The notes under the pieces: model-generated
What the model was told of the DNA's origin: nothing
The model's database searches: none
The model's input: the letters and a program-made list of their open reading frames with translations, nothing else
From: Corythucha ciliata
Lineage: Eukaryota; Arthropoda; Insecta; Hemiptera; Tingidae
Direction: 5' to 3'
Length of the DNA: 64,000 nt
Assembly: GCA_038030265.1 (NCBI GenBank)
Contig: CM075941.1
Location: 48,236,164 to 48,300,163, forward strand
Shown here: positions 46,441 through 57,773 of the stretch, piece after piece
Position numbering within the stretch: the stretch's first letter is position 1
How the letters are laid out: every line of letters begins with the position of its first letter
Position numbers and translations under genes: made by a program

Positions 46441-46530
46441 ATCGTTCAAGTTGTACAAGAGACCGGTAGTCAAATTAGCCCCGTTACCCATTTACCAAGT
46501 TGCAGAAGCTGAAGCATGTCGGTAGCTTCA

Positions 46531-46542
46531 GGGTGGGCGGGA
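46531..46542 (+). promoter_or_regulatory. BEL polypurine tract
   Basis: GGGTGGGCGGGA directly precedes TGTTCAG, the presumed start of the 3' LTR. Confidence 0.6.
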
Positions 46543-47290
46543 TGTTCAGTTTAGTTGTATTTTGGCTTATTATTTCGCTTAGTTTTACGTTTCAAAGTGC
46601 GTAGAATCCAAATCTGCAAAAAAAAAAAAAATGTCCGTCCGCCTTCCGGGCCATATCTTGCCCTAGGATTGCTCGAAAAAACTCGTTCTTTCGCACATAG
46701 ACTCCATTTGGGGTCTAGTTGGTCCTAACATCTGATCAGTTTGATCGAATAACCTCCTTGGGTTTTATGGGCCAAAAGCGGGTCCAAAATGGGGATTTTC
46801 AAAGGATTTGGGGTCATAGGGGTGTGGGGTGTCGATTTTCATGTAATTTCAAGCCGGATTTGACTACATCCATGAATAATAAACCCAAAGTCGAAATAAT
46901 AAGACATTGTTCGATAATTCGCAGCGTTTTTTATTTATTTTTTTTTTGTATTCATTTTTATTTATTTTAGTTCGTTTAGTGTATTAGTCTTAAAATTTAT
47001 TATTATGGTAATTAGATGTTAAGGGCTCGTTCCCCTCCCACTCCTGACTATTCCCCTCCCACTCCTGGTCGGGACAGTGGCAAGTTGAGTGCCAGCTTCA
47101 GCAGATTCTTGCACGTACGTTCAAGACTATGTTCGTATTGGGCTCTCGATGTTGTTTTATCTCCTTCAGGTAGGATACCCTACGGGCTACAATTTTTGGC
47201 CGCTCAATAAGTATCTTACGATTAGACAGGCACTTCACAACACCTTGTGGAAAAGTTTAATAGAAGGGCATTGCTTTTCATTAATATAAA
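46543..47290 (+). repeat. Presumed 3' LTR of the BEL element
   Basis: Starts TGTTCAGTTTAG after the polypurine tract. Non-coding, with an A-run at 46619, a T-run near 46940 and a GCTCGTTCCCCTCCCACTCCTG repeat. The 3' edge is a guess because no 5' LTR is present for comparison. Confidence 0.4.
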
Positions 47291-47299
47291 ACTCGCGAA

Positions 47300-47950
47300 C
47301 CTTAAAACGAATAGCACTGTCAGTGAAAGAGTCGAATTTGACGCGTTTTTGATGAGGACTTTTCTTCCTCTTAGGTGAGGTGAAAAGTGGCCGGCTCGCA
47401 CTCAAGGTCGTTCGTTCGGCTTCCTTCGCGATGCGTAAAACTGAAGACTGGAAAATACCGGTCGCCTCGGCCGGCGGGCTTGGTCTGTTTCGCTACCCTT
47501 TGTCTGGTAAAATATTCGAAAACAGAAAAAAGGATTCGCCTCGCTTGGCTTCCTAAAGTCCTTCTTCACGGCGTTTCACTTATTTCTGAAATAAAATGCC
47601 TTATATTGGCTGTCAATGTAATTAAATTATTAATCATCTCATGAATACTTACTGACCAATGAGTGACCAATGACCATGACCAATTAGTCAAAAAGTGACA
47701 TTCATATCACCGATAGAAACCTGAAAATTATCGAGTGCAAAAAAAACTGGTGGGGGGTAAAGTACATCCTAATCGGCGCCAGTAGCGCTACCGTTGATTT
47801 CTTTAGTCTTTGGCTGGTCTATAGACGTCGTCTTTCTCTTTCCGGTGGTGAGTTCACAGCCGCATACCTGAGATCATCGTTTTCGTGATTGATGAGAACA
47901 CAGTGAATTTTTTTGTAGAAATGTGCCATCGCCTCTTTGACTTCTTAAAT
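47300..47950. other. No gene recognised
   Basis: Holds a GC-rich patch at about 47385-47500 (CGGCCGGCGGGC) and a small TGACCAATGA repeat near 47652. Part may belong to the BEL LTR. Confidence 0.3.
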
Positions 47951-47952
47951 AT

Positions 47953-49038
47953 TTAAGTCTTCGTGGAGGGTCCGATTCCGTATATGAACCACGGTGCATC
48001 GGTTACCATCCGGAGACTTGCACACGTTCCATTTGTGAGTTGGATGAAGATCCCCAGAGCTTGCAGGCGTATGTCCATGGGCCTAATCATCGATAGGTAT
48101 AATAGACGTTTTATGCTAAGGCTCAACATAGATTTGTTACCCTTGAGGAATTTCATAAGAGAGATTATGCAGCGAATCCGTTTGAGAAGGGAGGATATGT
48201 GGATGTTACATACCAGTTTCGCATCCAGTTCTAACCCGAGGTATTTAACCGAGTTAGTTAGGGGGATGGTTTCACCACGGAAGCTGATGGTCACGTCTTG
48301 CAGTTTTCGCTTTAGAGTAAACCGCACTACCTTCGACTTTGTTGGGTTCAATTTAATCCTCCATTGTGCACACCAGTCGTTTACCCGATTGAGCATCTGC
48401 TGTAAGTCACTCTGAGTTGATTGACAAGTACCTTTAGTGAGAATCGCTGTGTCATCTGCGACTTGTGCCACTATTACCGAGTCCGAATGAGGGTGTGGAA
48501 AGTCTGACGAGTAGATGAGGTACAATAGCGGCCCTCACACGCTACCTTGAGGAACTCCAGCGGTAATCCTTCGTGGAGAGGACAGAGAGGACCCAACCGT
48601 TACTGAAAATGTTCTTCTGAATAGATACGACTGCAAAAGGCGGTATAGTTTATCTGGCAGGGTGTCTTTTACTTTCGCTAGTAGTCCTTCATGCCACACT
48701 TTGTCGAAGGCTTTTTCCACGTCCAAGAAAGCACCCAGGCACACGGAGCACTCTTCATATGTGTCCATGATCACGCTTGTTACTCGGTGAAGTTGTTGCG
48801 AACAGGAGTGACTGTGCCTGAAACCGAATTGCGTACTTGAGAGCTTGGAGCTCAAAAAGGTCATGAAGTGAGGAAGAAGCAGCCTCTCGAATATTTTTGA
48901 AAGGTGGGACAGTAAACTAATTGGACGGTAGCTTGATGATTCGTTTTTGGGTTTCCCGGGTTTTGGCATCATGACTATAAGGGCATGTTTCCAAGAAGTC
49001 GGAAAGTGCCCTATTCTAATCATCGCATTGTATATCTG
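47953..49038 (-). pseudogene. Jockey-like LINE RT, 3' half
   Basis: Minus strand: IYNAMIRIGHFPTSWKHALIV, MPKPGKPKNESSSYRPISLL, QFGFRHSHSCSQQL, FLDVEKAFDKVWHEGL, TAGVPQGSV (followed by an in-frame TGA), active-site box VADDTAIL, then KLNPTKSKVVRF and SVKYLGLELDAKL. These are the RT blocks of Jockey-type LINEs in order. The 5' part continues at 60937-61620 beyond the Gypsy insertion: joining at TCTG gives CLTQ followed by IYNA in frame. The C-terminal end is truncated or scrambled after SIKRLLYLSMIRP. Confidence 0.85.
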
Positions 49039-49214
49039 TGTGGCGGCATTCCCCGCCATATGATTTTATTTTACTACTTTTAGGGCCAATTTCACCACCG
49101 GGAGTTAGGTTGGAGTTACCTAACTCTAACATTGTTTACATAAATAGTGACGCCTTTTTTCAGTCAATTCTGAGTGGTGAAATCCACCATTAGTAGGTCG
49201 CGTTTCGTGTTTAG
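49039..49214 (+). repeat. 5' LTR of the CsRn1-type element, left part
   Basis: TGTGGCGG, then a 16-bp insertion relative to the 3' LTR, then ATTTTATTTTACTACTTTT. It is interrupted by a MITE at 49083-49189 and resumes GTCGCGTTTCGTGTTTAG. The remainder lies at 56827-56898 after the P element. Confidence 0.75.
49083..49189. mobile_element. 107-bp Harbinger-type MITE
   Basis: Termini GGGCCAATTTCACCACC and, on the other strand, TGGTGGATTTCACCACT. TTA at 49080-49082 and 49190-49192 is a TWA duplication absent from the matching 3' LTR. GTTAGGTTGGAGTTACCTAAC inside is palindromic. Confidence 0.75.
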
Positions 49215-51009
49215 CAAAGTCATATGGAAAACCAAGTCATTCAGCTCGTGGTGATAACGCGTAACCAATCTGGGGTTGGGATAATTGCTCACTACAGATA
49301 GCACCACTATTACTATGAGCTATATCACTATCCATATGCGAACCGCTTTTTTGTTGTTTACAGTTGTCTGTTATCAATTTATCAAGTCATAGTTAATTTT
49401 TTTTGTGAGGTGACGAAGTGAAATGAATTTTAATCAATTTTCTAATCCACGCAACTTGAAAATAATTTCACGTGACTTAAACTGTGGCCATATTCAGTGA
49501 GAAACGGCATTTCGGTCACCACCTACTTCAACTTTTTTCTGGCAATTAATCGTCGTACTGAGGTGAGATGAGACTCAACAATTATTTTGTCCACTGGGCT
49601 CAAAAGGCCTCACAAGTCTATATAATGCAGGGCGAACGTAATTGTGCTCTGTCCGATGGCTCCATAATTCTTCATAACGGTTTGATGAAACATCAAACTT
49701 GAACGTAATGACAAAGGGGGACAAAAGCTGAAGGAAGTGACCATGACCACACGAAGTCTCGTAGCAATCGTTTTCTCTGCGCATGACGGAGTCGTTAGTA
49801 ACATGAAAGGGTGGCGGGGTTAATTATATGTTCCGTTTTCTCTTTCTCTTCGCTTTCAGCCTTTCACACTGTATGGAGTGCAGCAGCTGTGCATGTCTGG
49901 TTTCCCGTTCTCATCAGAAACTTATTCCCCCTGATACTGCGTTCTTCAGTCGTCCCATACCATGATTGGATATGGATATTATGAAATATAAGGGCGCATA
50001 TCTGGAATGAGTGGTGCAGAGGCCATGTAGCCCTCCTCAAGGAGAAGACGTCACATTCGCAAAAAGTCATCAAAACGCCTTTTCAAATCTCATCTCATGA
50101 ATTTATACCGGTCATACTTCACGAAGTTTTGGATAATTTTATCAAAGTACCTAATACGAGGCACGAGCGTGACTTATGCCTGTCTAAAACAGCCGGTTCC
50201 TAGCCCATAACGAAAAAGACTGGGACAAATCGCATGACCCCACTGCCCCAGAAAATGTATAGAAGTGCAAGAAAACCGTAGCATGACAGCGTCAACTGTG
50301 AGTCACACCGTAATAAGGTCCCATAGGACCCTGATCGCCTAATAAATCTTTGTCTCCAATTATAAGGATAAGTCTCTGGTAAATCGAATACGATTGTTCG
50401 AAGATTCTTCAGTTGTACTGAAATCGTCGAACTTGAAGCTCCCAGGCACCTAACTCAAAGTGAACCGGGTAAGTAGATGCCAAGTCTAAACATGCCTTGA
50501 TTGGCTGACTAAGGCTTGCTTTTTTAGCTAGAATGAAGTGAAAATGCGATGCGTGATTGCGATGGATGACATTACTCGGCACATCGGCGGTTAATCCGAT
50601 GTGTAAGAAAAACACTGAGCACTTGTGGTCAGATCCCCTTCTCTCTTTCACGACACACCCAACCTTCACTCATCCGACCTGTTTTGTGCATTCCGTGTAT
50701 CTGGTTCTTTGGCGTGAGTGGACCAAGGGTATCTAGTTTTTAATTTGCGACGTAGGAGGACACTTATTATGTTGTTATATTCGTTCATTTGGAATTATCG
50801 ACCAGGTATGCACTCATATCGCTTGCTTTTTTAATTTACTTTGCTGTTGACCTTATGTGTTGTTCATCTATGCCAATCAGGTCTTTAAGAAGATTTCAAA
50901 TTAGATCGAAAGCTTGATCATAATCAAGTGCCCGTTTATTTCTTTACAGCAACTCGGTACGTCACCGTTCCGCTGGTCGATAGAAAAGTCACCTATCAAC
51001 AGTGAGAAA

Positions 51010-51365
51010 TGTATAATAATAATAGTAATAATAATAATTTATTAGCACGTTCCAACAATTGTTGTATGGCTTCGTCACAGGATTATTAAATCAATAAGTA
51101 AAAACTGCCTAGTCGAACTCAGACGTGAAGTCGACGGCAAAAATTCATCAACTGAGTAAAACGCGTTGACCATTAAAAAGTTCTTCAGCCACTTCTTGAA
51201 CGTTCACACTCCCAGAAGCATCGCTCTTGTCGGCAGCTTGTTGTACAATTTTACCTGGCTGCGGTTTATGAGTCCGGGCCACACTATCCGCAAGCCAATG
51301 CGGCCGGTTTCCGCCATAACCCTACTGAGTATCTTCAACCCCCCTTTAAATTGTCCGAAAATGGG
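51010..51365 (-). pseudogene. LINE 3' tail fragment
   Basis: Minus strand: VKLYNKLPTRAMLLGV, FKKWLKNFLMVNAFYSVDEFLP, the usual last residues of many arthropod LINE RTs. It is followed by a TTATTATTA-type tail at 51006-51040. Extremely 5'-truncated. Confidence 0.6.
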
Positions 51366-51568
51366 AGTTTTTATTTTTTAACGATTGGGCCGACTTCACC
51401 CACCGGGAGGGCCGTTCGGATCGAGGCAATGCCTCACGGACTCCCAAACTGTCTGTTGATTAAAAGTGTCAGGGTATTATTCTGATCAATTTTAATCGAC
51501 TTTTTTCCACTATTGCAGCTCGCAAATCCCACTCTAAACCCTTCTAAAGCAAAACACTAGTAGAGCCT

Positions 51569-52080
51569 TTTTTGTGTTTATTTTCCTGTATGTATTTCGG
51601 ATGCATGATCAAGATCAGCGGTCGTCAACCGGAGATTCGTAGTTTTCCAATTGACAGCTTCAGAACGAATGAGATTGACTTTAAAATTTTTCTTCTTTCA
51701 ACGAATTGTGGCAATAAATATTTGAAACTGGAAGAATTACATTAATATTAATTAGTGGAGAAAATTAGATTTACGATGATTTCTTCATTTTTATTATTAT
51801 TACAGTATTTCAGTCGCAAAATCATTACGGCAATTTCATTACGGCAACGAAGGTAGGATGAGCTGAGTGGGTGTAGGATGAGCTGAGGGGGTCCGTCGAC
51901 CGTGTACTTGTGTTCATTGGTTATGTGAGTTTGAAAAGGCTACCTCTGGTCCAGATACTATGCTAACGTTCAGCCGTCTCTTCCGTATGATTATTAAGTA
52001 AAAAGGGGCGGCCACACTCTTTGATTGATTAGACATTATTGATATGCGATTCAAGGGAGGCTGGGACAATTAATTATTTT
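51569..52080. repeat. Direct repeat, copy A
   Basis: About 500 bp beginning GCCTTTTTTGTGTTTATTTTCCTG and ending CAATTAATTATT; closely matched by 53702-54175. Non-coding. Confidence 0.8.
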
Positions 52081-52194
52081 TTTGAAATATGCAATTATAC
52101 GACCAACATATTTTTTAAAAATAGGCATGACGAACATGTATTATCACGTTTTTTTGGCCTCAATAGGTGAGTTGACCGAATATTTGAAAAACGT

Positions 52195-52958
52195 TTATTT
52201 TAATTTCGACATCTTGCTCAAATTTTTAGCCTCAATATTACTTTTTCTTTGCCTATTCGCAAATTTACATATAAAATGCAGCCGCGTTGATACATAAAAA
52301 AGTATCACTTGTTTCGTAAAACAAAATTTGTGATCACTCTCGTCACAACCAATGTATGGAACATTGACATTCCAGTCTTGAAGCCTGTATAGAATGTGCA
52401 TGAAAGTGTCCGCGTTCAAGGGGTCAGCTTTTGTTGCTTCAATTTGGCTTTCAAGATGACGAAGCAAACGAATCAGTGAGAGACTCGGTTTCATGAGCAC
52501 CGAATGGACGTCTCGTGCTTGAAAATATTCGCTTGCTACGTGGTCATCCGTCAATGTATTTTTGCATTCCGGGCATTCTATGAAATTTTTTGCGCGCTTC
52601 GCCACGTATCCGGCGAAGTATTCGACAGCGTCCGTGTACTGCACGAATTCAGCGCTAACGTCATATTCGACTACATGTGAGAAAGATAGGTTGTACAGAA
52701 CAGAAATTAAACCGTCATAGAACGCTTTGCACAAACTTGAATTTTCCAGAATTCGGTCTAGCGTGAAATCCACGTGCGATTTCCTGTCCTTCACCGCAGA
52801 CGTGTCGTCCGTCCAAGATACGAGTGACGCTACGGTCTCTCCCCCAGAAACATTACTTCCTTTCGGAGGTTTTATTAGGGAATAAACACTCAAAAGGCGG
52901 AATATGTTTATAAAAACGGAGGGACTTGGCCTGTTGTTGCAACCCCCACTTGCGCGTA
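52195..52958 (-). pseudogene. P-element transposase, C-terminal part
   Basis: Minus strand. It opens near 52958 with ASGGCNNRPS and FRLLSVYSLIKPPKGSNVSGGE, then AVEYFAGYVAKRA, ECPECKNTL and a helical tail ending near 52195. The GGCN...RLLSVYSLIKPP and YFAGYVA blocks are characteristic of THAP9/P transposase C-termini. It starts exactly where a LINE tail interrupts it upstream (52960). The DNA-binding and catalytic regions are not found in this element. Confidence 0.75.
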
Positions 52959-53029
52959 CTTATTATTATTATTATTATTATTTTTTTTTTTTTCGGGCAC
53001 CAACATCTTTGTTATTAGCCCTCTCCTAA

Positions 53030-53405
53030 TAATTAATGTTATTATTATTATTATGCATTATACTTTATTGCAGGATCAAACATTGTGGCATTACACCTTC
53101 AAAATTGAATTTAATGTACGACTTGTTAGTCAAAATGTATTTTATATAAGTCTTGCACTTCGTACACGGCCGCGCCAGTTAAAGTTGCTTGCATGGAGTC
53201 GTTTTGTAAAAGGTCCCATGTCCAGGATGTGGATTCTCTCGGGAATACGAGTATACAGCTTTTTGTTAACACAAAAGAAGCTTATACATGTCTTCGTCAG
53301 CCTAAACCGTTGCAGCACTAAATTGTTTTTACCTCTCGTGGGATAAGAGCGCTGCTGACTCAGTGTAGAGAACGAGGACTCCACGACGTATTGATCGCAC
53401 TGAAT
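53030..53405 (-). pseudogene. Second LINE 3' tail fragment
   Basis: Minus strand: RGKNNLVLQRFRLTKTCISFF, NKKLYTRIPERIHILDMGPFTKRL, the end of a LINE RT. It is followed by an (ATT)n tail and poly-T at about 52960-53055. It interrupts the P transposase reading frame. Confidence 0.55.
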
Positions 53406-53701
53406 CACGAAAAGTCCAGGACCGTCAAAATATCCTGTTCGATGATGGCACTTTTACACGATTGCCTCGGCTTAAGACCACACACCAGCCCAACAAGTGT
53501 ACATTTCAGTAATACGAAGATTATCTTTACCCAATACCCACACAGAACTGCCACAGATCTTTTGTACGATAGGTGGCAACGAAGATAAGCGAAGTATGCG
53601 GTTCGAAGAGTTGGTGATTCCACAGAGAGTTTTGTAGCCGTCTCAAAATGAATAGGCCCTTGACTAATTTTCCTCATGAAGTTTCGATGTGGTTAGTATA
53701 G

Positions 53702-54175
53702 CCTTTTTTGTATTTATTTTCCTGTATCTATTTTGGATGTATGATCAAGATCAGCGGTCGTCAACCGGAGATTCGTAGTTTTCCAATTGACAGCTTCAGA
53801 ACGAATGAGATTGACTTTACAATTTTTCTTCTTTCAACGAATTGAGGCAATGAATATTTGAAACTGGAAGAATTATATTAATATTAATTAGGTTTATGAT
53901 GATTTCTTCAATTTTATTATTATTATTATTATTATTACAGTATTTCAGTAGCAAAATCATTACGGCATTGTAGGCAGGATGAGCTGAGGGGTCCGTCGAC
54001 CGTGGACTTGTGTTGATTGGGTCTGTGAGTTTGAAAAGGCCTCCGATGGTCCAGGGCTAATGTCCAACCGTCGCTTCCGTGTGATTCTTCCGTGTGAGAG
54101 GCGGTCACACTCTTTACTTAATGGAACAATATTGATATACGATTCAAGGGATTCTGGGCCAATTAATTATTATTT
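53702..54175. repeat. Direct repeat, copy B
   Basis: Second copy of 51569-52080, with small deletions. It ends at the left TIR of the MITE at 54176. Confidence 0.8.
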
Positions 54176-55279
54176 TAGGCCAGTCAAAAAGAACACTAAA
54201 AATAGCTAAAATAACAATTAAGCGACTAGTTATGATTTTTTAGTTTGTTGTACCAGTACCAGTAGTGTATATCCAAGTTTGCAGCATCGAAAAACCTGTG
54301 CTACTTTCGTAGCAGTCGAAAAACCGCGGAATATTAGCACTCTTCTCGTTTTTCTTTTATTACCTTTCCTAAACTACGCTTTCTTCGACAATACACGTGA
54401 ACTACGTTTTTCAAGTAGGTATATTAAATACGCTACAATTTGAAACCTGATCCAGCTCTGTAGGTCAGACGTTAGCCAAGATGCAGCTCTTCAAAATTGG
54501 TAATTTGTTTTCACAAAAAGAGTTCCCAAGTATATGGAAGCAACAAGTTGGACATTTCTAACGTTCTCTCCAAAACCTTGTGCGGAACTGTGAGCCCTCG
54601 AATTTGTAATAGAAAATTTGTCAGAGGTTGGTTTCACTCAAAACAATATCACTTTTTTGGTTGCAAAAAAATACCAATTCTTAACGGCTGTATCTTAAAC
54701 ATGTCTTAAAAAAAAAAAAAAATAAGTATATTGAATTTGCTTTAATTTGAGACCTGGCCCAGATCTGTAGAATAGATAGTAGCCAAGATACAGCGCTTCA
54801 AAATTGGTAATTTGTTTTGCCAAAATGATGGAATTTTTGGCTTTGTTTTGTGTGAAACTTACCACTGAGCAATGTTCTATCACAAATTGAACGCTAACAG
54901 CGCCAAATGAAGTTTTAGAGGGAGATTTTCAACTTTTTATATACTTAAAATCTCTTTAAAAAACAATAAATTATTAATTTTGAAGAGCTGTATCTTGGCT
55001 ACTATATCTGCCCCACAGAGCTGGGCTATGTCGCAAATTGTAGCGAATTTAATATACTTGAAAATTGTAGTTCGCGTTTATTAACGAAGAATGCATAGTT
55101 TAGGAGATATAGTAAAAGCACTGGAAAAAGTGCAAATATTCCGCGGTGTTTCGAGTGCTATGAAAGTAGCACAGGTCTTTCGAAGCTGCAAACTTGGATT
55201 TAGACTACTGGTATTGGTCCTAACAACATATCAAAAAATCAGAACCAGCTTTTTAATTGCGATTTTATTGTTCTTGTTG
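54176..55279. mobile_element. Non-autonomous relative of the 16.8-22.8 kb transposon
   Basis: Left end TAGGCCAGTCAAAAAGAAC... and right arm ...ACTACTGGTATTGGTCCTAACAACATA...TTATTGTTCTTGTTG match the TIRs of the large element at lower identity. The last nine bases (ACTGGCCTA) are missing at the right. The interior has repeated 'GATACAGC(G/T)CTTCAAAATTGGTAATTTGTTTT' motifs and no transposase. Confidence 0.8.
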
Positions 55280-55624
55280 CATCCCATTTTCAATTTGATC
55301 TAGTTGTACTCAAAGAGATGATATGTAGAATCAACAAACGCGTACACGGCTTAGCCGAATGCATATTTATTCTCCTTCACTTTTCACCTTCTACTCATCC
55401 CTTCAAGCGAAACCCGAACAGAACAGATCCTGAACAGTTTAGGTGGCGTTTGTCCGAAGAGGTTTGTTTGCTCGGTAAAAAAAAAACTCCAAGAATTTCG
55501 CTAGAGGGATGAGTATTAGCAGTGAAGGAGTAGATGTTTTCAGCTAAGCCGTGTACGCGTTTGTAGGTGCTGTAAACTGATTAAATACTAAATAGGACTG
55601 AACTGCATTGAAAATGGGACGCAT
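55278..55624. mobile_element. Foldback MITE abutting the previous element
   Basis: TGCATCCCATTTTCAAT at the left and ATTGAAAATGGGACGCA at the right. Arms share AACAAACGCGTACACGGCTTAGC and CCTTCAC...CTACTCATCCC-like segments in inverted order. No coding capacity. Its insertion or a recombination there probably removed the tip of the neighbouring TIR. Confidence 0.6.
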
Positions 55625-55629
55625 TATTG

Positions 55630-56690
55630 AAACTGGTCTGCAAAAAAAATTAGGTAATACAACTTTTATTCTAAATTGGTGAAAACTTCGTACGAAAAAT
55701 TGGTGCCTAGTTGGGGGGGGGGGGTACTGCCTAAAACGCAGATCCTTTGAGTTTTCCGTGGCTGCGATTTGCTTGAGTTGAGGCTCTCGCTCTCTCTATC
55801 CAAAGTCGAGTACATCGGCATTCTTACGTAGACGGGTAATGACGCGGAATTAATTTTGATTTCAGGACGTAGTCAAGCTTAGGGCGATAGGAATTGCATT
55901 AAGAAACGATTTTAAAAATGAATGCTATAGTGATTTAAATTTTACATGCGGAACGATATTTGACTGGAGAGGAGGTTCGTCACACAAACGTCCAGGGGCG
56001 CAGCATGAGAGGACACGGGTGGGCAGTTGCTTTCCAGCGAACGCATAATGGAGTAACCCACAGCCGACATTCATCGACGATAACAAATCCTGAAACGTTC
56101 GTCACCTTCTGATTACTTAAAGTGTGGAATTTATACACTCACTCTCATTGTAAGTTCTTCCACAGGCTTCTGGAAATTTCACAGGAATTAACAGATCGTG
56201 TTCCTTTATACATAATTAATAATACGTCAGTAGAACGTCAATGTAGTCGAATATACCAATTTAGCAGTAAAATACTAACTTCAAACTCCTCGAGGAAATC
56301 CGCAATTTCACCTCAGGACGGGAACTGAACATTGGGCGTATAGAAAGGGCAATTATCCATCCAAGAAAACTCGCCTTTAATCGTGAACTACAGGTGTATC
56401 CTTCTCATGTCAAAAACCGACATTTTTGCCATAGTTAATGATACTTTAGCCACTGATTTTCAAATGTTGTCCTCAGCAACTTACTGTTTTCGTTAATTAC
56501 TATCTTAGCTGGGCCTCTCAAGCTGAATATCCGGCATAATATTGGCGTATAGTCGGAGGCAGTTAAGAAATTGAAGTTCCTGCAGTACAAAATGCTCTAA
56601 ATTCTCTCTAATTTTGGGTTTCACTGGCGTTTATGAGTACAAGTGACAATAAAAATATCAAAACAATAACCCTTGTAAGTTACCTTAGCA
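55630..56690. other. P-element interior, no gene recognised
   Basis: Contains a hAT-like terminus fragment (CAGGGGCGCAGC...GGGTGGGCAG) near 55994 and otherwise AT-rich sequence without domains. Confidence 0.4.
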
Positions 56691-56902
56691 ACAGCAAGCT
56701 TAACTTTTTACTGATATAGCTTCTACATGTGGAGGTGTTATCTAGCGTGATAAATTTTCCCTACCCCGGATTGGTTTCAACTTCATCACTAGAGAGCTGA
56801 ATAACTTGGTTTTCCATATGACTTTGGTGTTTAGAAAAATATAAAAATACCAAAATCTTTCCTTTTTATTTTATTTCCGAAGTGGAACCAAAACCACTGG
56901 TC

Positions 56903-56920
56903 GGGTGACCCCGACTCTGA
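56903..56920 (+). promoter_or_regulatory. Primer-binding site, probably tRNA-Trp
   Basis: GGGTGACCCCGACTCTGA just after the 5' LTR closely matches the TGGTGACCCCGACGTGA-type site known for CsRn1 elements. The tRNA identity is from general knowledge, not tested. Confidence 0.55.
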
Positions 56921-56960
56921 AAGCTCCTCGCGCTCCGTACTCAAACGGATAAAATAAAAA

Positions 56961-57773
56961 ATGATGGCTCAAGCTCCAAACGAAGAAGCTCTCGTCGGTA
57001 GCATAGGTGTCAAACTTCCACCGTTTTGGCGGGACCGTCCATCGCTTTGGTTCGTCCAAGTCGAAGCGCAATTCGCAATCGCTGGCATTACTCGCGAAAC
57101 TACGAAATTTTTTCATGTCGTTGCAAACCTGGACGAACAAATCGCAGTTGAGGTAGAAGACATTCTGACTTCCCCACCGGCCGCGGCTCCTTACACGACG
57201 CTCAAAGAGCAGCTCATTGCGCGACTTTCGATGTCGGCAGAGAAAAGGGTTCGGCAATTACTCATGGAGGAAGAGTTCGGCGATCAAACCCCTTCACAAT
57301 TTCTTCGCCGCCTTCGGTCCCTGGGTGGTCAAACGGTTGTCCAGGACAACCTAATTCGCACTTTGTGGTTGCAACGCTTGCCACCGCACGTTCAAGCCAT
57401 TCTGCAAGTTCAACAAGAACTACCAATGGGCAATCTAGCCACCATAGCCGACAAAATCTTGGAGGTACAGCCTTTTACCAACCCCATCGCTAACGTGGTG
57501 CAATCGACACCTCCAGCCGAAACAACGTCTTCTCTCGTCGACCAAATCGACAACCTCCGTCGTCAAATTCAAAAACTCGATACGCAACTCAGTGAAATCA
57601 CTAGTCGTAAATCCCGGTCCCGCGAGTCTTCGACACACCGACAGTCTTCGAGCAGGTCATCATCACCCCCCTCGTCACGATATTGCTGGTACCACACCAA
57701 GTTCGGCAAACGAGCTTCGAAATGCGTTCCCCCCTGCTTGTATCGTCCAAAAAACTACCACAGCAGCCAGTAA
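56961..57773 (+). CDS. CsRn1-type Gypsy Gag
   Basis: Intact 270-codon frame from ATG. A capsid-like start (KLPPFWRDRPSLWFVQVEAQFAIAG) is the usual beginning of this Gag family. Then KRVRQLLMEEEFGDQTPSQFLRRLR and LWLQRLPPHVQAIL, a coiled-coil-like stretch (VDQIDNLRRQIQKLDTQL), a Ser/Arg-rich linker and a CHCC finger (CWYHTKFGKRASKCVPPC). The finger arrangement CxxH...CxxxC, rather than CCHC, marks the CsRn1/Kabuki lineage. The end overlaps the pol frame in -1. Confidence 0.85.
   Translation: MMAQAPNEEALVGSIGVKLPPFWRDRPSLWFVQVEAQFAIAGITRETTKFFHVVANLDEQIAVEVEDILTSPPAAAPYTTLKEQLIARLSMSAEKRVRQLLMEEEFGDQTPSQFLRRLRSLGGQTVVQDNLIRTLWLQRLPPHVQAILQVQQELPMGNLATIADKILEVQPFTNPIANVVQSTPPAETTSSLVDQIDNLRRQIQKLDTQLSEITSRKSRSRESSTHRQSSSRSSSPPSSRYCWYHTKFGKRASKCVPPCLYRPKNYHSSQ

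Larger units (their letters stand above)
42280..46542 (+). mobile_element. BEL/Pao element lacking reverse transcriptase
   Basis: Gag, protease, A17-like peptidase, RNase H and integrase are present in order on the plus strand, followed by a polypurine tract and the 3' LTR. The 5' LTR and the first part of Gag are missing at the boundary with the LINE. RT, which should lie between protease and the A17-like region, is absent near 44030-44080. Scattered stops occur (42930, 44336, 45360, 46063). Confidence 0.85.
49215..56826 (-). mobile_element. P element inserted in the Gypsy 5' LTR
   Basis: Termini CAAAGTCATATGGAAAACCAAG on both ends, with imperfect similarity for about 115 bp. GTGTTTAG is duplicated exactly at 49207-49214 and 56827-56834, and the intact 3' LTR shows the empty site. 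An 8-bp duplication plus a P-transposase C-terminal exon inside support P. Most of the transposase is gone; the interior also holds two LINE tails, a duplicated 500-bp block and a long-TIR MITE. Confidence 0.8.
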
